From positions 1 through 64,000 of the forward strand of contig JANYEA010000100.1 in the NCBI GenBank assembly GCA_025363385.1: 64,000 nt of DNA, given 5' to 3'. The stretch is from Bacteroidota bacterium. GTDB taxonomy: Bacteria; Bacteroidota; Bacteroidia; Chitinophagales; Chitinophagaceae. Both the position numbers and the translations under genes were made by a program. A model generated the notes under the pieces. That model made no database searches, was not told where the DNA came from, and saw nothing but the letters and a program-made list of their open reading frames with translations. Positions 55,583 through 64,000 of the stretch are shown in pieces (within the stretch, counting starts at the first letter, position 1; each line of letters begins with the position of its first letter).

Positions 55583-57061
55583 TTAATATGCTCTTGCGAA
55601 CAATACTCTTTGTGTAGAAGGGTTTCCTGTATAAATACATTTCCCTTCCTCTAGTGGATTATTTAATGGAATACAACGAATGGTTGCTTTTGCCAATTCT
55701 TTGATCTTGTCTTCTGTTTCTGCCGTTCCATCCCAATGCGCAGAAATAAAGCCAGCCTTTGTATCTAACAGATGTACAAACTCATCCCATGTATCAGCAT
55801 TGGAAATATGATTGTCTCTGAATGCGAGTGCTCTATTGTAAATATTCTGTTGTATCTCTTCTAATAGTTGTTTGATGTATTGCTCAATACCATCTAAACT
55901 TACACTCTGTTTTTCTTTGGTATCTCTACGTGCAACTTCTATTACATTGTTTTGTAAATCGCGCGCACCAATAGCCAAACGAACAGGAACTCCTTTTAAT
56001 TCATGTTCTGCAAACTTCCATCCCGGACGTTGATTATCAGAATCATCGTACTTCACAGAAATACCTAATTCTTTTAATCCCTTTATTATAACGTGTACTC
56101 TTTCATCGAGTTGTGCTTTTTGTTCTTCACCTTTATAAATAGGTACAATCACCACTTGTATCGGTGCAATTTTTGGAGGTAGAATTAATCCATCATCATC
56201 GCTATGAGCCATTACCAAGGCCCCAATCAATCTGGTACTTACGCCCCAACTTGTTGCCCATACATATTCTAACTTATTTTCTTTATCACTGAATTTTACA
56301 TCAAAAGCTTTTGCAAAATTCTGACCCAAGAAATGCGACGTGCCCGCCTGCAATGCCTTGCCATCCTGCATCATAGCTTCAATGCAATAGGTTTCTTCTG
56401 CACCCGCAAAACGTTCGTTCGGGGTTTTAATTCCTTTAATAACGGGCAATGCCATCCAATTCTCTGCAAAATCTGCATACACATCCAGCATCAGTTTTGT
56501 TTCAATGATGGCTTCTTCTTTAGTAGCATGTGCGGTATGACCTTCCTGCCATAAAAATTCTGCCGTACGTAAAAACAGACGGGTACGCATTTCCCAACGA
56601 ACCACATTGGCCCACTGATTTACCAGAATAGGTAAATCGCGATATGATTGGATCCAACCTTTATAAGTACTCCAAATAATAGCTTCACTTGTTGGACGAA
56701 CTACCAGCTCTTCCTCCAGTTTAGCTTCAGGATCTACAATTAGTTTTCCGGGATTGTTTTCGTCCGACTTTAAGCGGTAATGAGTAACCACAGCACATTC
56801 TTTTGCAAAGCCCTCTGCATTCTTCTCCTCTGCTTCGAATAAACTCTTGGGAACAAACAAAGGGAAATAGGCATTTTGATGCCCAGTATCTTTGAATTTT
56901 CTATCTAGCACATCACGCATATTTTCCCAAAGCGCATAGCCGTAAGGTTTGATTACCATACAGCCTCTAACTGCGCTGTAATCAGCTAGTTGACCTTTAA
57001 TTACAAGGTCGTTATACCATTGCGAATAATCCTGTTCCCTGGTGGCAATTTCCTTACCCAT
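55583..57061 (-). CDS. proS: Prolyl-tRNA synthetase (archaeal/eukaryotic type)
   Basis: A 492-residue class II aminoacyl-tRNA synthetase that charges tRNA-Pro. It has no INS editing insertion, and its order ([17 protein letters not shown], then [37 protein letters not shown] and [19 protein letters not shown]) and the terminal LFARAY are those of the eukaryote-like ProS used by Bacteroidota. The gene is followed by a terminator and then truB. Its start is 92 bp from the region preceding the lipoprotein gene on the other strand. Confidence 0.96.
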   Translation of the reverse strand: MGKEIATREQDYSQWYNDLVIKGQLADYSAVRGCMVIKPYGYALWENMRDVLDRKFKDTGHQNAYFPLFVPKSLFEAEEKNAEGFAKECAVVTHYRLKSDENNPGKLIVDPEAKLEEELVVRPTSEAIIWSTYKGWIQSYRDLPILVNQWANVVRWEMRTRLFLRTAEFLWQEGHTAHATKEEAIIETKLMLDVYADFAENWMALPVIKGIKTPNERFAGAEETYCIEAMMQDGKALQAGTSHFLGQNFAKAFDVKFSDKENKLEYVWATSWGVSTRLIGALVMAHSDDDGLILPPKIAPIQVVIVPIYKGEEQKAQLDERVHVIIKGLKELGISVKYDDSDNQRPGWKFAEHELKGVPVRLAIGARDLQNNVIEVARRDTKEKQSVSLDGIEQYIKQLLEEIQQNIYNRALAFRDNHISNADTWDEFVHLLDTKAGFISAHWDGTAETEDKIKELAKATIRCIPLNNPLEEGKCIYTGNPSTQRVLFARAY

Positions 57062-57195
57062 TTTGATTTATGATTTCTTTAACAAATAAACAATAATAGT
57101 AACTTAAGGTGGCAGAGTATTTGACGTACTTAGTATGTGCTTAAGCTTCGCAAATGTATGTAACTTCACATTATCTAACGTTCAAACCTATCACC

Positions 57196-57984
57196 ATGAA
57201 AAACAGTTTACTTTTTGCACTACTTGGAATGGGATTATTGGTAACAAGTTGTTCTACTGCATATAAGACAGATCAAACACCTGATGACGTTTATTATTCT
57301 CCTGGTAGACCTGCTGCAGAGAAGGTTGATATTGTGAAAGACCAATCACAAAGAGAGCAATACGATAATTATGTAAGTAGCACCGACGAGCAATTTTTAC
57401 GCATGAAAGTGGGTAATTATAATCGTTGGAATATGTTGGATGATTATACCTATTGGAATGATAGCCGATATGATTTTGCACATTTTAATTATTATAGTTC
57501 TATTGGCTATAATAACTATTATGGACATAATAATTGGAACTTCGGTTGGGGTAACGCATTTTATAGACCCATATATTCTTGGGGAAATCCTTATTATACC
57601 TTGGTTAGTTATTATAATCCAAAAGCTACTGTGGGTAAGCCTAGCGAAAGTGGCATTAGTGCTTACAAGAATAAAAACTATTCAAATACCAACACTTATT
57701 CTGTAGGAAGTTCAAAATCGGGTTATAACAATTCAAATTATACCACACCTAGTTCTAATAATTTCAGCAACCTGGTTAAAAAAGTATTTAGCAGCTCCAG
57801 TCCTTCCGGCTCATACGATCGAGCTGCACGTACTTTCGACAACAACAGTTCCAGCAATAATAGAACTTCAAATAACAGCTCAAGCAGTAGCTATTCAGCA
57901 CCTAGTAGTAATGCAGGTGGAAATAGTGGCGGCGTAAAAAGTACTGGAAGCAGCACAAGCTCAGGAAGAACTACCAGAAATTAA
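57196..57984 (+). CDS. Low-complexity Ser/Asn/Tyr-rich lipoprotein
   Basis: A 262-residue predicted lipoprotein: FALLGMGLLVTSCSTAYK gives a strong lipobox with Cys at about residue 19. A short segment TPDDVYYSPGRP is typical of Bacteroidota surface lipoproteins; the middle is rich in Tyr, Asn and Trp, and the C-terminal third is Ser/Asn-rich low complexity. No enzyme domain is recognised. The ATG at 57196 is chosen because it starts at the signal peptide; the ORF opens earlier at 57154. The next plus-strand gene, 82 bp on, encodes an outer-membrane protein, so both may act in the envelope. Confidence 0.8.
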   Translation: MKNSLLFALLGMGLLVTSCSTAYKTDQTPDDVYYSPGRPAAEKVDIVKDQSQREQYDNYVSSTDEQFLRMKVGNYNRWNMLDDYTYWNDSRYDFAHFNYYSSIGYNNYYGHNNWNFGWGNAFYRPIYSWGNPYYTLVSYYNPKATVGKPSESGISAYKNKNYSNTNTYSVGSSKSGYNNSNYTTPSSNNFSNLVKKVFSSSSPSGSYDRAARTFDNNSSSNNRTSNNSSSSSYSAPSSNAGGNSGGVKSTGSSTSSGRTTRN

Positions 57985-58066
57985 TGTATTGAAAGGTTTC
58001 CAAAAAGATAAGAAGTTACACAGCAAATAACTTCTAAGACCCAACGCATACCCAAAACCTAATTTC

Positions 58067-59596
58067 ATGAAAAAATATTTACTTATACTCTTTCTATTTT
58101 CAGGTGGATCCTTATTTGCACAAACACCAGATGATGCATTAAGAACTGCATGGTTTACACAAAATGGTACCGGCAGAAACACTGCAACTGGAGGTGTGAT
58201 GGGATCTCTAGGTGGAGACATAACGGCCAACCACGTGAACCCTGCAGGATTGGGTTTATTTAAAACCAACGAATTGGTTTTATCGCCAGGATTTAATTTG
58301 AACAATAACAAATTAGATTATAGAGGCTCCAAAAATGCAGTGCAAAAAAACAACTTCAATTATGGAGCTTCTGGATTAATTCTAAGTTCTTCCAGCAATA
58401 CTAAACGTAAGTGGACGAGTAGTGCATTTGCTGTTTCTGTAAATCAGGTAGCTAACTATAATAACCATATACAATTCACTGGATATAATAATGTGAGTTC
58501 TTTTTCAGAAAAATATTTAGAAGAATTAACAAAAGACAGGGCCGATACCAATGCTGCATTAAGCAATTATATTTTTGGTTCTTCCCTTGCATTTCGTACT
58601 TACTTAATTGATACCATTAGTGGCCCTGGAGGTGCGGTAACGGGATATCAGAGTTTGGTTCCATTATCTACCGGTGTAAACCAATCATACGATGCAATAA
58701 CCACGGGTGGCTATCACGAAATTGCGGTAGGATTAGCGGGCAATATGGACGACAAAATGTATTTAGGGGGAAGCCTGGTAATACCGGTTATTAGTTATAA
58801 CAGGGAGTTGCTTTATTCAGAAAAAGATGCCACGAACAACCCCAATAATAATTTCAGCAGTTTCGAATACAAAGAATCATTTAGTTCCAGAGGAATTGGT
58901 GTGGGATTAAAATTGGGTATGATTTATAAACCCACAGATTATTGGAGAATTGGATTTGCATTTCATACGCCACAAATGATGGGCTATAAAGATGAAATCC
59001 GCTCATCCATGATTACCAATACAGAAAGCTATGCCAAGACTGTTAGCGAAACTAGCGACAACTTAAATAGTGGCAATCCTGGTAAAAGTGAATACAATTT
59101 AATTACCCCCTATCGTGCGATAGTTAGTGCCAGCTACGTTTTCAGAGAGGTAAAAGATACCAGGAGACAAAAAGCATTTATCAGTGCCGATTTGGAATAT
59201 GTAAATTATAGAGGTTCCAGATTTTCTGCAGTTGATAAATCAGATCAGGCATTAGTGAGTTATTATTCTTTGATAAATAATACGATCAAAGATTATTATA
59301 AAGGCAATTTTAATTTTAGAATTGGCGGCGAATTAAAATTCAATGTTTGGATGGTACGTTTGGGTGGTGGTTTTTATGGTAGTCCTTATGCTGATGCGAA
59401 TTTAAAGGCCAACAAAATTGTGGCAAGTGGTGGATTGGGATATAGAAATCGTGGAGTATTTATTGATTTGAGCTATGCGCATGCATTTCAAAAAGATGTA
59501 CAATTTGCTTACCGCTTAAATGATAAGGCGAATACTTTTGCTGCCCAAACAGGTGCAAGAGGAACGGTGATGTTGACGGTTGGATTTAAATTTTAA
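58067..59596 (+). CDS. Outer-membrane transport-type barrel protein (OmpP1/FadL-like)
   Basis: A 509-residue exported barrel with signal peptide LLILFLFSGGSLFAQ. The start of the mature region, DDALRTAWFTQNGTGRNTA followed by GSLGGDITANHVNPAGLGLF, resembles the hatch region of FadL/OmpP1 proteins, and the last residue is Phe (VMLTVGFKF). Strands such as RIGFAFHTPQMMGYKDE and RGVFIDLSYAHAF fit. FadL-type proteins transport hydrophobic compounds; the ligand here is unknown. Its 3' end overlaps miaA by 4 bp (convergent). Confidence 0.82.
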   Translation: MKKYLLILFLFSGGSLFAQTPDDALRTAWFTQNGTGRNTATGGVMGSLGGDITANHVNPAGLGLFKTNELVLSPGFNLNNNKLDYRGSKNAVQKNNFNYGASGLILSSSSNTKRKWTSSAFAVSVNQVANYNNHIQFTGYNNVSSFSEKYLEELTKDRADTNAALSNYIFGSSLAFRTYLIDTISGPGGAVTGYQSLVPLSTGVNQSYDAITTGGYHEIAVGLAGNMDDKMYLGGSLVIPVISYNRELLYSEKDATNNPNNNFSSFEYKESFSSRGIGVGLKLGMIYKPTDYWRIGFAFHTPQMMGYKDEIRSSMITNTESYAKTVSETSDNLNSGNPGKSEYNLITPYRAIVSASYVFREVKDTRRQKAFISADLEYVNYRGSRFSAVDKSDQALVSYYSLINNTIKDYYKGNFNFRIGGELKFNVWMVRLGGGFYGSPYADANLKANKIVASGGLGYRNRGVFIDLSYAHAFQKDVQFAYRLNDKANTFAAQTGARGTVMLTVGFKF

Positions 59597-60489
59597 TTTT
59601 TTAATTTTTCAACATCTATTGTTCTCGCATCGAACCAATTGATTTCAGGATCTTTTTTGAACCAGGTCATCTGACGTTTGGCGTACTGACGGGTATGTTG
59701 TTTTATTAAATCAATAGCTGTATCTAAAGAAATTTTTCCTTCAAAATAGTCGAAGATCTCTTGATATCCAACTGTTTGAAGGGCGTTATTTTTTCGATGA
59801 GGAAACAACTGTTCAGCTTCCTTTATTAAACCATTTTCCAACATCAGATCTACGCGTTGATTAATTCTTTGATTTAATATTTCGCGGGGCAGTTCTAATC
59901 CGATTTTAATTATTTTAAAAGGCCTTTGTTTTTTTTCTGACTTTCTAAAATCAGTAATAGATATCCCTGTAGTAAGAATCATTTCAAGTGCACGCATCAA
60001 TCTTTGTGGATTTTCCTGTTCTGCGATTTGCCAGAACTGGGGATCTTTTTGGGCCACTTCTGTTTGTAACCAGTACATCCCCTTTGCAGCATATTCTTGA
60101 ATAATTTTTTCGCGAACTAAAGGGTCTATCCTGGGCATTGAATCCATTCCTTCACAAAATGCCTTTATATATAATCCAGTTCCGCCCACCATTACAGTGC
60201 TTTGATACTTTTTAAAAATAGCTTCTGTTTTTTCCAATGCATACTGCTCAAACTTACCTGCATTGAGTTCTTCTGTCATCGAATGAGAATCTATAAAATG
60301 ATGCTTTACTCTTTTCAATTCTTCCCATGAAGGCTTCGCTACTGCAATTCCTAATTCAGTAAAACACTGTCTTGAATCAGCTGAAATAATTTCGGTTTGT
60401 AAATGCTCCGCTAATGCAATCGCAAATGCAGTTTTACCAACAGCAGTTGGTCCGCAAATAATAAACACGGTATTCATCTCATTGAGCAT
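59593..60489 (-). CDS. miaA: tRNA dimethylallyltransferase
   Basis: A 298-residue enzyme that adds a dimethylallyl group to A37 of tRNAs reading UNN codons. The P-loop is CGPTAVGKTAFA; SADSRQCFTELGIAVAKPS carries the conserved Asp-Ser-Arg-Gln, followed by HHFIDS and VGGTGLYIKAF; the C-terminal RQYAKRQMTWFKKD is a tRNA-binding signature. The start at 60489 is used, with a second ATG at 60477 that is equally possible. A pRiA4b-type gene lies 69 bp upstream. Confidence 0.96.
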   Translation of the reverse strand: MLNEMNTVFIICGPTAVGKTAFAIALAEHLQTEIISADSRQCFTELGIAVAKPSWEELKRVKHHFIDSHSMTEELNAGKFEQYALEKTEAIFKKYQSTVMVGGTGLYIKAFCEGMDSMPRIDPLVREKIIQEYAAKGMYWLQTEVAQKDPQFWQIAEQENPQRLMRALEMILTTGISITDFRKSEKKQRPFKIIKIGLELPREILNQRINQRVDLMLENGLIKEAEQLFPHRKNNALQTVGYQEIFDYFEGKISLDTAIDLIKQHTRQYAKRQMTWFKKDPEINWFDARTIDVEKLKN

Positions 60490-60558
60490 AGAGGATATTT
60501 ACAAAGAAGACCAACCCTTGTGAGTGATTGGTCTTTCTATTATATATTTAAATGAAAT

Positions 60559-61137
60559 TTAGAATGCTTCTTCATCCTGGCCTTCTTCGGTTTCAGCTTC
60601 TTCATCTGAATCAGAAGAATCAGTTCCTTCTCCATCACCTTCTTCACCAAATCCATCAATGGCTTCTGTTAAATCATATTTCTCTTCAATGTCTGCAAAC
60701 TTATCTCCCAACAAACTCTTAGTGCCATATTGTTGGGGTCCAATTCCTTCCGTTCTGGTGGTAACCGGATATTGCATTTTACTGTTTTCCTCTTTACTTA
60801 CATTGATCAATTCTACTAAGAAGGTCCAATTCTTGGTAAAATCATATACGTAAACAAATTTTTGATTCGTATCCCTGATTTCACTGCCAATGGTTGTATC
60901 AGACATCAGCAAAGGGTCTACAGGATATTTTTTATCGTATTTCTCCACGCTAATTTCTCGGCCACGTTGCCAATGATCGTTACTTCTAAAAAAAGTAGCC
61001 TGATGTTTACAATCGAATTCGAACGACTTCAGAATGGCTAGATGCAATTCCAGAAAATTTTGCGTGTGTTTAATCACCACATCTCTATAAACAGCATCGT
61101 CTTCTTCTAAATAAATTCTAAATTTTAAAACAGCCAT
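60559..61137 (-). CDS. pRiA4b ORF-3-like (IS1096 TnpR-passenger family) protein
   Basis: A 192-residue protein of the PF07929 family, whose typical start LKFRIYLEEDDAVYRDVVIK and FRSNDHWQRGREI are visible. It ends in a strongly acidic low-complexity tail (about residues 163-192, Glu/Asp/Gly/Ser). Family names derive from plasmid and insertion-sequence copies, but such genes are also chromosomal housekeeping neighbours in Bacteroidota; no transposase or terminal repeats are present here. Its function is unknown. It lies between cca and miaA on the minus strand, where a role in RNA metabolism is conceivable but unproved. Confidence 0.85.
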   Translation of the reverse strand: MAVLKFRIYLEEDDAVYRDVVIKHTQNFLELHLAILKSFEFDCKHQATFFRSNDHWQRGREISVEKYDKKYPVDPLLMSDTTIGSEIRDTNQKFVYVYDFTKNWTFLVELINVSKEENSKMQYPVTTRTEGIGPQQYGTKSLLGDKFADIEEKYDLTEAIDGFGEEGDGEGTDSSDSDEEAETEEGQDEEAF

Positions 61138-61232
61138 TAATGAAAGAATATTAATTAGTGTAATTATTTAATAAAAGCTCCTTTTCAGGAAAGTATGCAA
61201 ATTAAGCAAGTAAGTTTTAGAAACGAAAGAAT

Positions 61233-62657
61233 TTAGGATTTATTCGGTGATGGAATCTGTAACTCTGCAGCTTTCTGCAACATATAGCTAAAAGCTGCAT
61301 CATAATCGTTCGGAATTAGCCCGTCTAAAATGGCTTCCCTGATGGCATCTTTAATTAATCCCACGTTTTTGCCAGGGGTTAAACCAAAATGGTCCATGAT
61401 CATACTTCCTGTAATGGGAGGCTGCCAGTTGCGCATTTGATCGCTTTCTTCCACTGTTTTCATGCGAAGCTTCACCATTTCGAAGTTTTGCAAGTATCGT
61501 TTTACTTTATACTTGTTTTTACTGGTGATGTCGGCCGAGCACAATAACATCAAAGCATCAATATCCTCACCCGCTTCAAATAACAACCTTCTTACTGCAC
61601 TATCTGTAATATTTTCATTCGTTAAACTAATGGGGCGCAAATGCAGAGCCACAAGTTTTTGAACCAATTTCATCTTTTCATTCAAGGGCAATTTCAACCG
61701 GGTAAATATTTTCGGAACCATTCTTGCACCTACTGTTTCATGGCCATGAAAGGTCCAACCATGCCCCTCTTCAAATTGTTTTGTGGCTGGCTTGCCAATA
61801 TCGTGCAATAATGCTGCCCATCTTAACCACAAATCATTGGTTTGTTCGCAAATATTATCAATCACCTGAAGTGTATGATAGAAATTGTCTTTATGGCCCA
61901 TTCCATCAATATATTCAGCACCATGCAACTCAACCATTTGAGGAAAAATAATCGCTAGTAAATCTGTCTTATATAAAAGATCCCAACCAACAGAAGGTTT
62001 ATTACAAAGCATGATTTTATTCAACTCATCAGTGATGCGTTCTTGAGAAACAATTTTGATACGGTCTGCTTGCGTTTTAATGGCATCTAAAGTTTCTGGT
62101 ACGATTGTAAAATCTAGCTGACAGGCAAAGCGAATGGCCCTCATCATCCGCAGTGGGTCGTCGCTAAAAGTCTGTTCGGGAAATAAAGGAGTTTGGATGC
62201 GTTTTTGTTCAATGGCTTCTAAACCATTGAAAGGATCAATGAGCATTCCAAAATCAGCTTTATTTAGGCTAATGGCGAGTGCATTAATGGTAAAATCTCT
62301 CCTATTTTGATCGTCTTCCAGGCTACCGGTTTCTACCCTGGGCTTTCTGCTATCTGGTTGATAACTTTCTTTTCTTGCACCTACAAATTCAATTTCAAAT
62401 TCAGGTAATTTGATTTGGGCGGTACCAAAATTTTTAAAATAAGCCACAGTTGGTCGGGGTTCAAAAAGCTCGGCAACCCGATGAGCCAGGGCAATCCCAT
62501 CACCAAGGCAAACGATATCTGCATCTTTTGAACTGCGGCCAATGATCTTATCACGTACAAATCCCCCGATCAAATAAGTGGGTAACTGCAATTCATTCGC
62601 AGCAAATGCAATTTTATCAAAAATGACTCTTTCTATATTGGAACAAGGTATCTGCAT
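61233..62657 (-). CDS. cca: CCA-adding tRNA nucleotidyltransferase with HD domain
   Basis: A 474-residue class II enzyme that builds or repairs the 3'-CCA end of tRNAs. The nucleotidyltransferase head has [20 protein letters not shown] with the catalytic Asp pair, followed by [13 protein letters not shown]; the neck and body contain [13 protein letters not shown]. An HD phosphohydrolase domain follows with [11 protein letters not shown] (about residue 285). The ATG at 62657 is used rather than a TTG at 62666. The HD domain indicates possible 2',3'-cyclic phosphodiesterase activity. It is transcribed after the heptosyltransferase gene. Confidence 0.95.
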   Translation of the reverse strand: MQIPCSNIERVIFDKIAFAANELQLPTYLIGGFVRDKIIGRSSKDADIVCLGDGIALAHRVAELFEPRPTVAYFKNFGTAQIKLPEFEIEFVGARKESYQPDSRKPRVETGSLEDDQNRRDFTINALAISLNKADFGMLIDPFNGLEAIEQKRIQTPLFPEQTFSDDPLRMMRAIRFACQLDFTIVPETLDAIKTQADRIKIVSQERITDELNKIMLCNKPSVGWDLLYKTDLLAIIFPQMVELHGAEYIDGMGHKDNFYHTLQVIDNICEQTNDLWLRWAALLHDIGKPATKQFEEGHGWTFHGHETVGARMVPKIFTRLKLPLNEKMKLVQKLVALHLRPISLTNENITDSAVRRLLFEAGEDIDALMLLCSADITSKNKYKVKRYLQNFEMVKLRMKTVEESDQMRNWQPPITGSMIMDHFGLTPGKNVGLIKDAIREAILDGLIPNDYDAAFSYMLQKAAELQIPSPNKS

Positions 62658-62685
62658 TTGCTGCAAATGTAATAAGCTTTACCGG

Positions 62686-63687
62686 CTAATCATGGGGTAA
62701 TGGAGCCATTAACTGCTCATTCTTTATTTTCATAGCACAATTAAAATGGGTTTCTGGGCAGTTTTTTTTACCATGAATACCACATGGTCTGCAACTTAAG
62801 GGCTCATCTATTTCAACAATTGTCCGATTATTTGAAAGCGGGCCATAACCAAATGCAGGAATCGTAGAACAATAAATGGCCGTAACAGGAGCATTCACAG
62901 CAGAAGCAAAGTGCATGGGTGCAGAATCATTCACATAATTCATCGTAGCTTTCTCCATCAGTGCAGCTGATTCTAAAAAATTTAATTTCCCTGCTAAGAT
63001 GCTATTATTTCTTTCAGGCAAAGCAGCCATAATTTCTGTACATAAAGCAGTATCTGATGGAGCTCCTAATAAGTAGATAGTATATTTTTCAGGTATTACT
63101 TGTACTAATTCAATCCATTTAATAACAGGGAATTGTTTTGTAAACCAAACTGATGCAGGAGCGATACAGATATATGGTTGGTTGATATACTTAGCAATGG
63201 CTGCTTTATCAATCTGGGAAGGATATAACTTAGGTTTTGATGCAACAGGATGTGAGGCATTTTCTATCAACTGAAAATTTCTTTCTACTTCATGTAACAC
63301 CATATTACCCTTACTAAAAATATGCTTGATCCGTTTGGTAAAAAATATACTTAAGGGATTTTTATCAAAACCAATTGTTTCTTTGGCGCCAGATAATATT
63401 GTTATCAAACCTGTTGCTGCAAAGCGTTGTACATTCATCAAGAGATCGTATTGAATACTCCTGATTTGTTTAATAACTTTAAAAAGATGACTGTATTTAT
63501 GTTCTTTTTTATTCCAGACCAACACATCATTCAAAAAAGGGTGGCCATGAAATAATGCTTCATTTCCCTTTCGAACAAGTATATCAATTTTAGCGTTTGG
63601 ATATTGGATATGCAAGTCCTCTAACAATCCTGTTACCAATACTACATCCCCGATAAAAGCGGTTTGAATCACCAGGATTTTTTGCAT
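62686..63687 (-). CDS. Family 9 (heptosyltransferase-type) glycosyltransferase
   Basis: A 333-residue GT-B enzyme of the ADP-heptose:LPS heptosyltransferase family. VIQTAFIGDVVLVTGLLEDL is the N-terminal signature and NDSAPMHFASAVNAPVTAIY the C-terminal donor-binding element. The tail carries several cysteines (SCRPCGIHGKKNC). It should act on the LPS inner core at the cytoplasmic face, consistent with waaA and kdsA elsewhere in the window. No partner heptose-biosynthesis genes are visible. It precedes cca by 28 bp on the same strand. Confidence 0.92.
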   Translation of the reverse strand: MQKILVIQTAFIGDVVLVTGLLEDLHIQYPNAKIDILVRKGNEALFHGHPFLNDVLVWNKKEHKYSHLFKVIKQIRSIQYDLLMNVQRFAATGLITILSGAKETIGFDKNPLSIFFTKRIKHIFSKGNMVLHEVERNFQLIENASHPVASKPKLYPSQIDKAAIAKYINQPYICIAPASVWFTKQFPVIKWIELVQVIPEKYTIYLLGAPSDTALCTEIMAALPERNNSILAGKLNFLESAALMEKATMNYVNDSAPMHFASAVNAPVTAIYCSTIPAFGYGPLSNNRTIVEIDEPLSCRPCGIHGKKNCPETHFNCAMKIKNEQLMAPLPHD

Positions 63688-63739
63688 CCAGCAAAATTAC
63701 TCAATAAAAGGGTTGCTTCACAAATAGGGAAAGCAAATA

Positions 63740-63955
63740 CTATTCATATTCTAGTTCATTGCTAAAATATTCCCAGTCGAATAATATAAAACTGCTGTAG
63801 ATTTTATGAAGTGTAAATAAGGTACCCCTATTTTGTTTGTGTCTGCGACTTATTTCTCTAAATTGAATGGTATCCTTTTCTATCCCCAAATTCGTTACTG
63901 CCTGGAGAAAAGGTTTCATTTTGCTGGACGGAACGTCTAAAATAACCCTTGTCAT
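63740..63955 (-). CDS. Small hypothetical protein, unknown function
   Basis: A 71-residue protein with MTRVILDVPSSKMKPFLQAVTNLG at its start, which looks like a short beta strand plus helix reminiscent of small DNA-binding antitoxin-like proteins, and an aromatic/acidic tail (FILFDWEYFSNELEYE). No toxin gene is next to it, so I do not call a toxin-antitoxin pair. It lies 52 bp upstream of the heptosyltransferase gene on the same strand. No signal peptide or membrane segment is seen. Confidence 0.5.
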   Translation of the reverse strand: MTRVILDVPSSKMKPFLQAVTNLGIEKDTIQFREISRRHKQNRGTLFTLHKIYSSFILFDWEYFSNELEYE

Positions 63956-64000
63956 ATACTTAATTGTTCTATTAAATTGGTGAAAAATATCAACAAATGC

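Noticed and set aside
57196-57984. Asn/Ser-rich C-terminus as a sign of a fusion or misassembly
   Set aside because: The frame, lipobox and composition change are gradual and typical of low-complexity surface lipoproteins.
60559-61137. The family name (IS1096 TnpR passenger / pRiA4b ORF-3) suggests an insertion sequence
   Set aside because: No transposase, terminal inverted repeats or target duplication is visible, and it lies neatly between cca and miaA.
63740-63955. Small protein with antitoxin-like N-terminus as part of a toxin-antitoxin pair
   Set aside because: The neighbouring gene is a heptosyltransferase and no toxin-sized ORF adjoins it on either strand within the window.

Overview
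The window is an AT-rich, compact chromosomal segment from a member of the Bacteroidota, most likely a Chitinophagaceae-type bacterium. This is inferred from gene content: a Bacteroidota parA-parB-DUF5683-dapB run, a DUF5103 type IX secretion plug protein, BamA/TamA-like and PF13568-like outer-membrane barrels, a short AMP nucleosidase, a QueA/TruB/MiaA tRNA-modification set and a small SRP RNA. Promoter-like TAnnTTTG elements and the lack of convincing Shine-Dalgarno sequences agree. No rRNA, tRNA, insertion sequence, prophage or CRISPR array is visible.

Layout. 1-3 kb (minus strand) is the edge of an extracellular-polysaccharide locus: a partial membrane glycosyltransferase, a phosphoribosyltransferase-HAD fusion, a stand-alone Hpt phosphotransfer protein and a GT4 glycosyltransferase. 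3.2-8.5 kb (plus) holds a sigma-54 response regulator and a 1254-residue hybrid histidine kinase ending in its own Hpt domain. With the orphan Hpt this looks like a phosphorelay tied to the polysaccharide genes. 8.5-12.6 kb is accessory: an AraC regulator, a Tat-signal cupin, a DUF1624 membrane protein, a gene frameshifted in an A9 run and an unusual rubrerythrin-like lipoprotein. 12.6-17 kb (minus) is a nucleotide-sugar operon (aminotransferase, ugd, UDP-xylose synthase, then rfbD after a terminator).

17-32.5 kb mixes Kdo transferase, thymidine kinase, cytochrome c maturation genes (ccmB, separated from ccmC-ccmD), AMP nucleosidase, glutamate dehydrogenase, queA with a possibly structured leader, aspartokinase, a GH19 chitinase-like lipoprotein and an Ldh2 dehydrogenase. 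32.8-41 kb carries chromosome partitioning (parAB), dapB, an Rrf2 regulator, threonine dehydrogenase, kdsA and aconitase. 41-48 kb holds a ChaN-like protein, a TlpA-like thioredoxin and a small beta-glucan set (GH30, GH16, Gfo/Idh oxidoreductase). 48-64 kb has transaldolase, SRP RNA, the T9SS plug protein, a LolC/E-like permease, a TrmH methyltransferase, BamA/TamA, truB, proS, two outer-membrane or lipoproteins, miaA, cca and a GT9 heptosyltransferase.

Most of the window is housekeeping. Items most worth a second look are the orphan-Hpt/hybrid-kinase/sigma-54 regulator arrangement beside polysaccharide genes, the PRTase-HAD fusion, the shortened rubrerythrin lipoprotein lacking one zinc/iron-knuckle cysteine, the homopolymer frameshift at 11514-11522, the folded leader before queA, a sigma-54-like site in front of an outer-membrane barrel at 31.2 kb, and a perfect 25-bp-stem hairpin after aconitase. 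Nothing seen amounts to a clearly new defence or mobile system.
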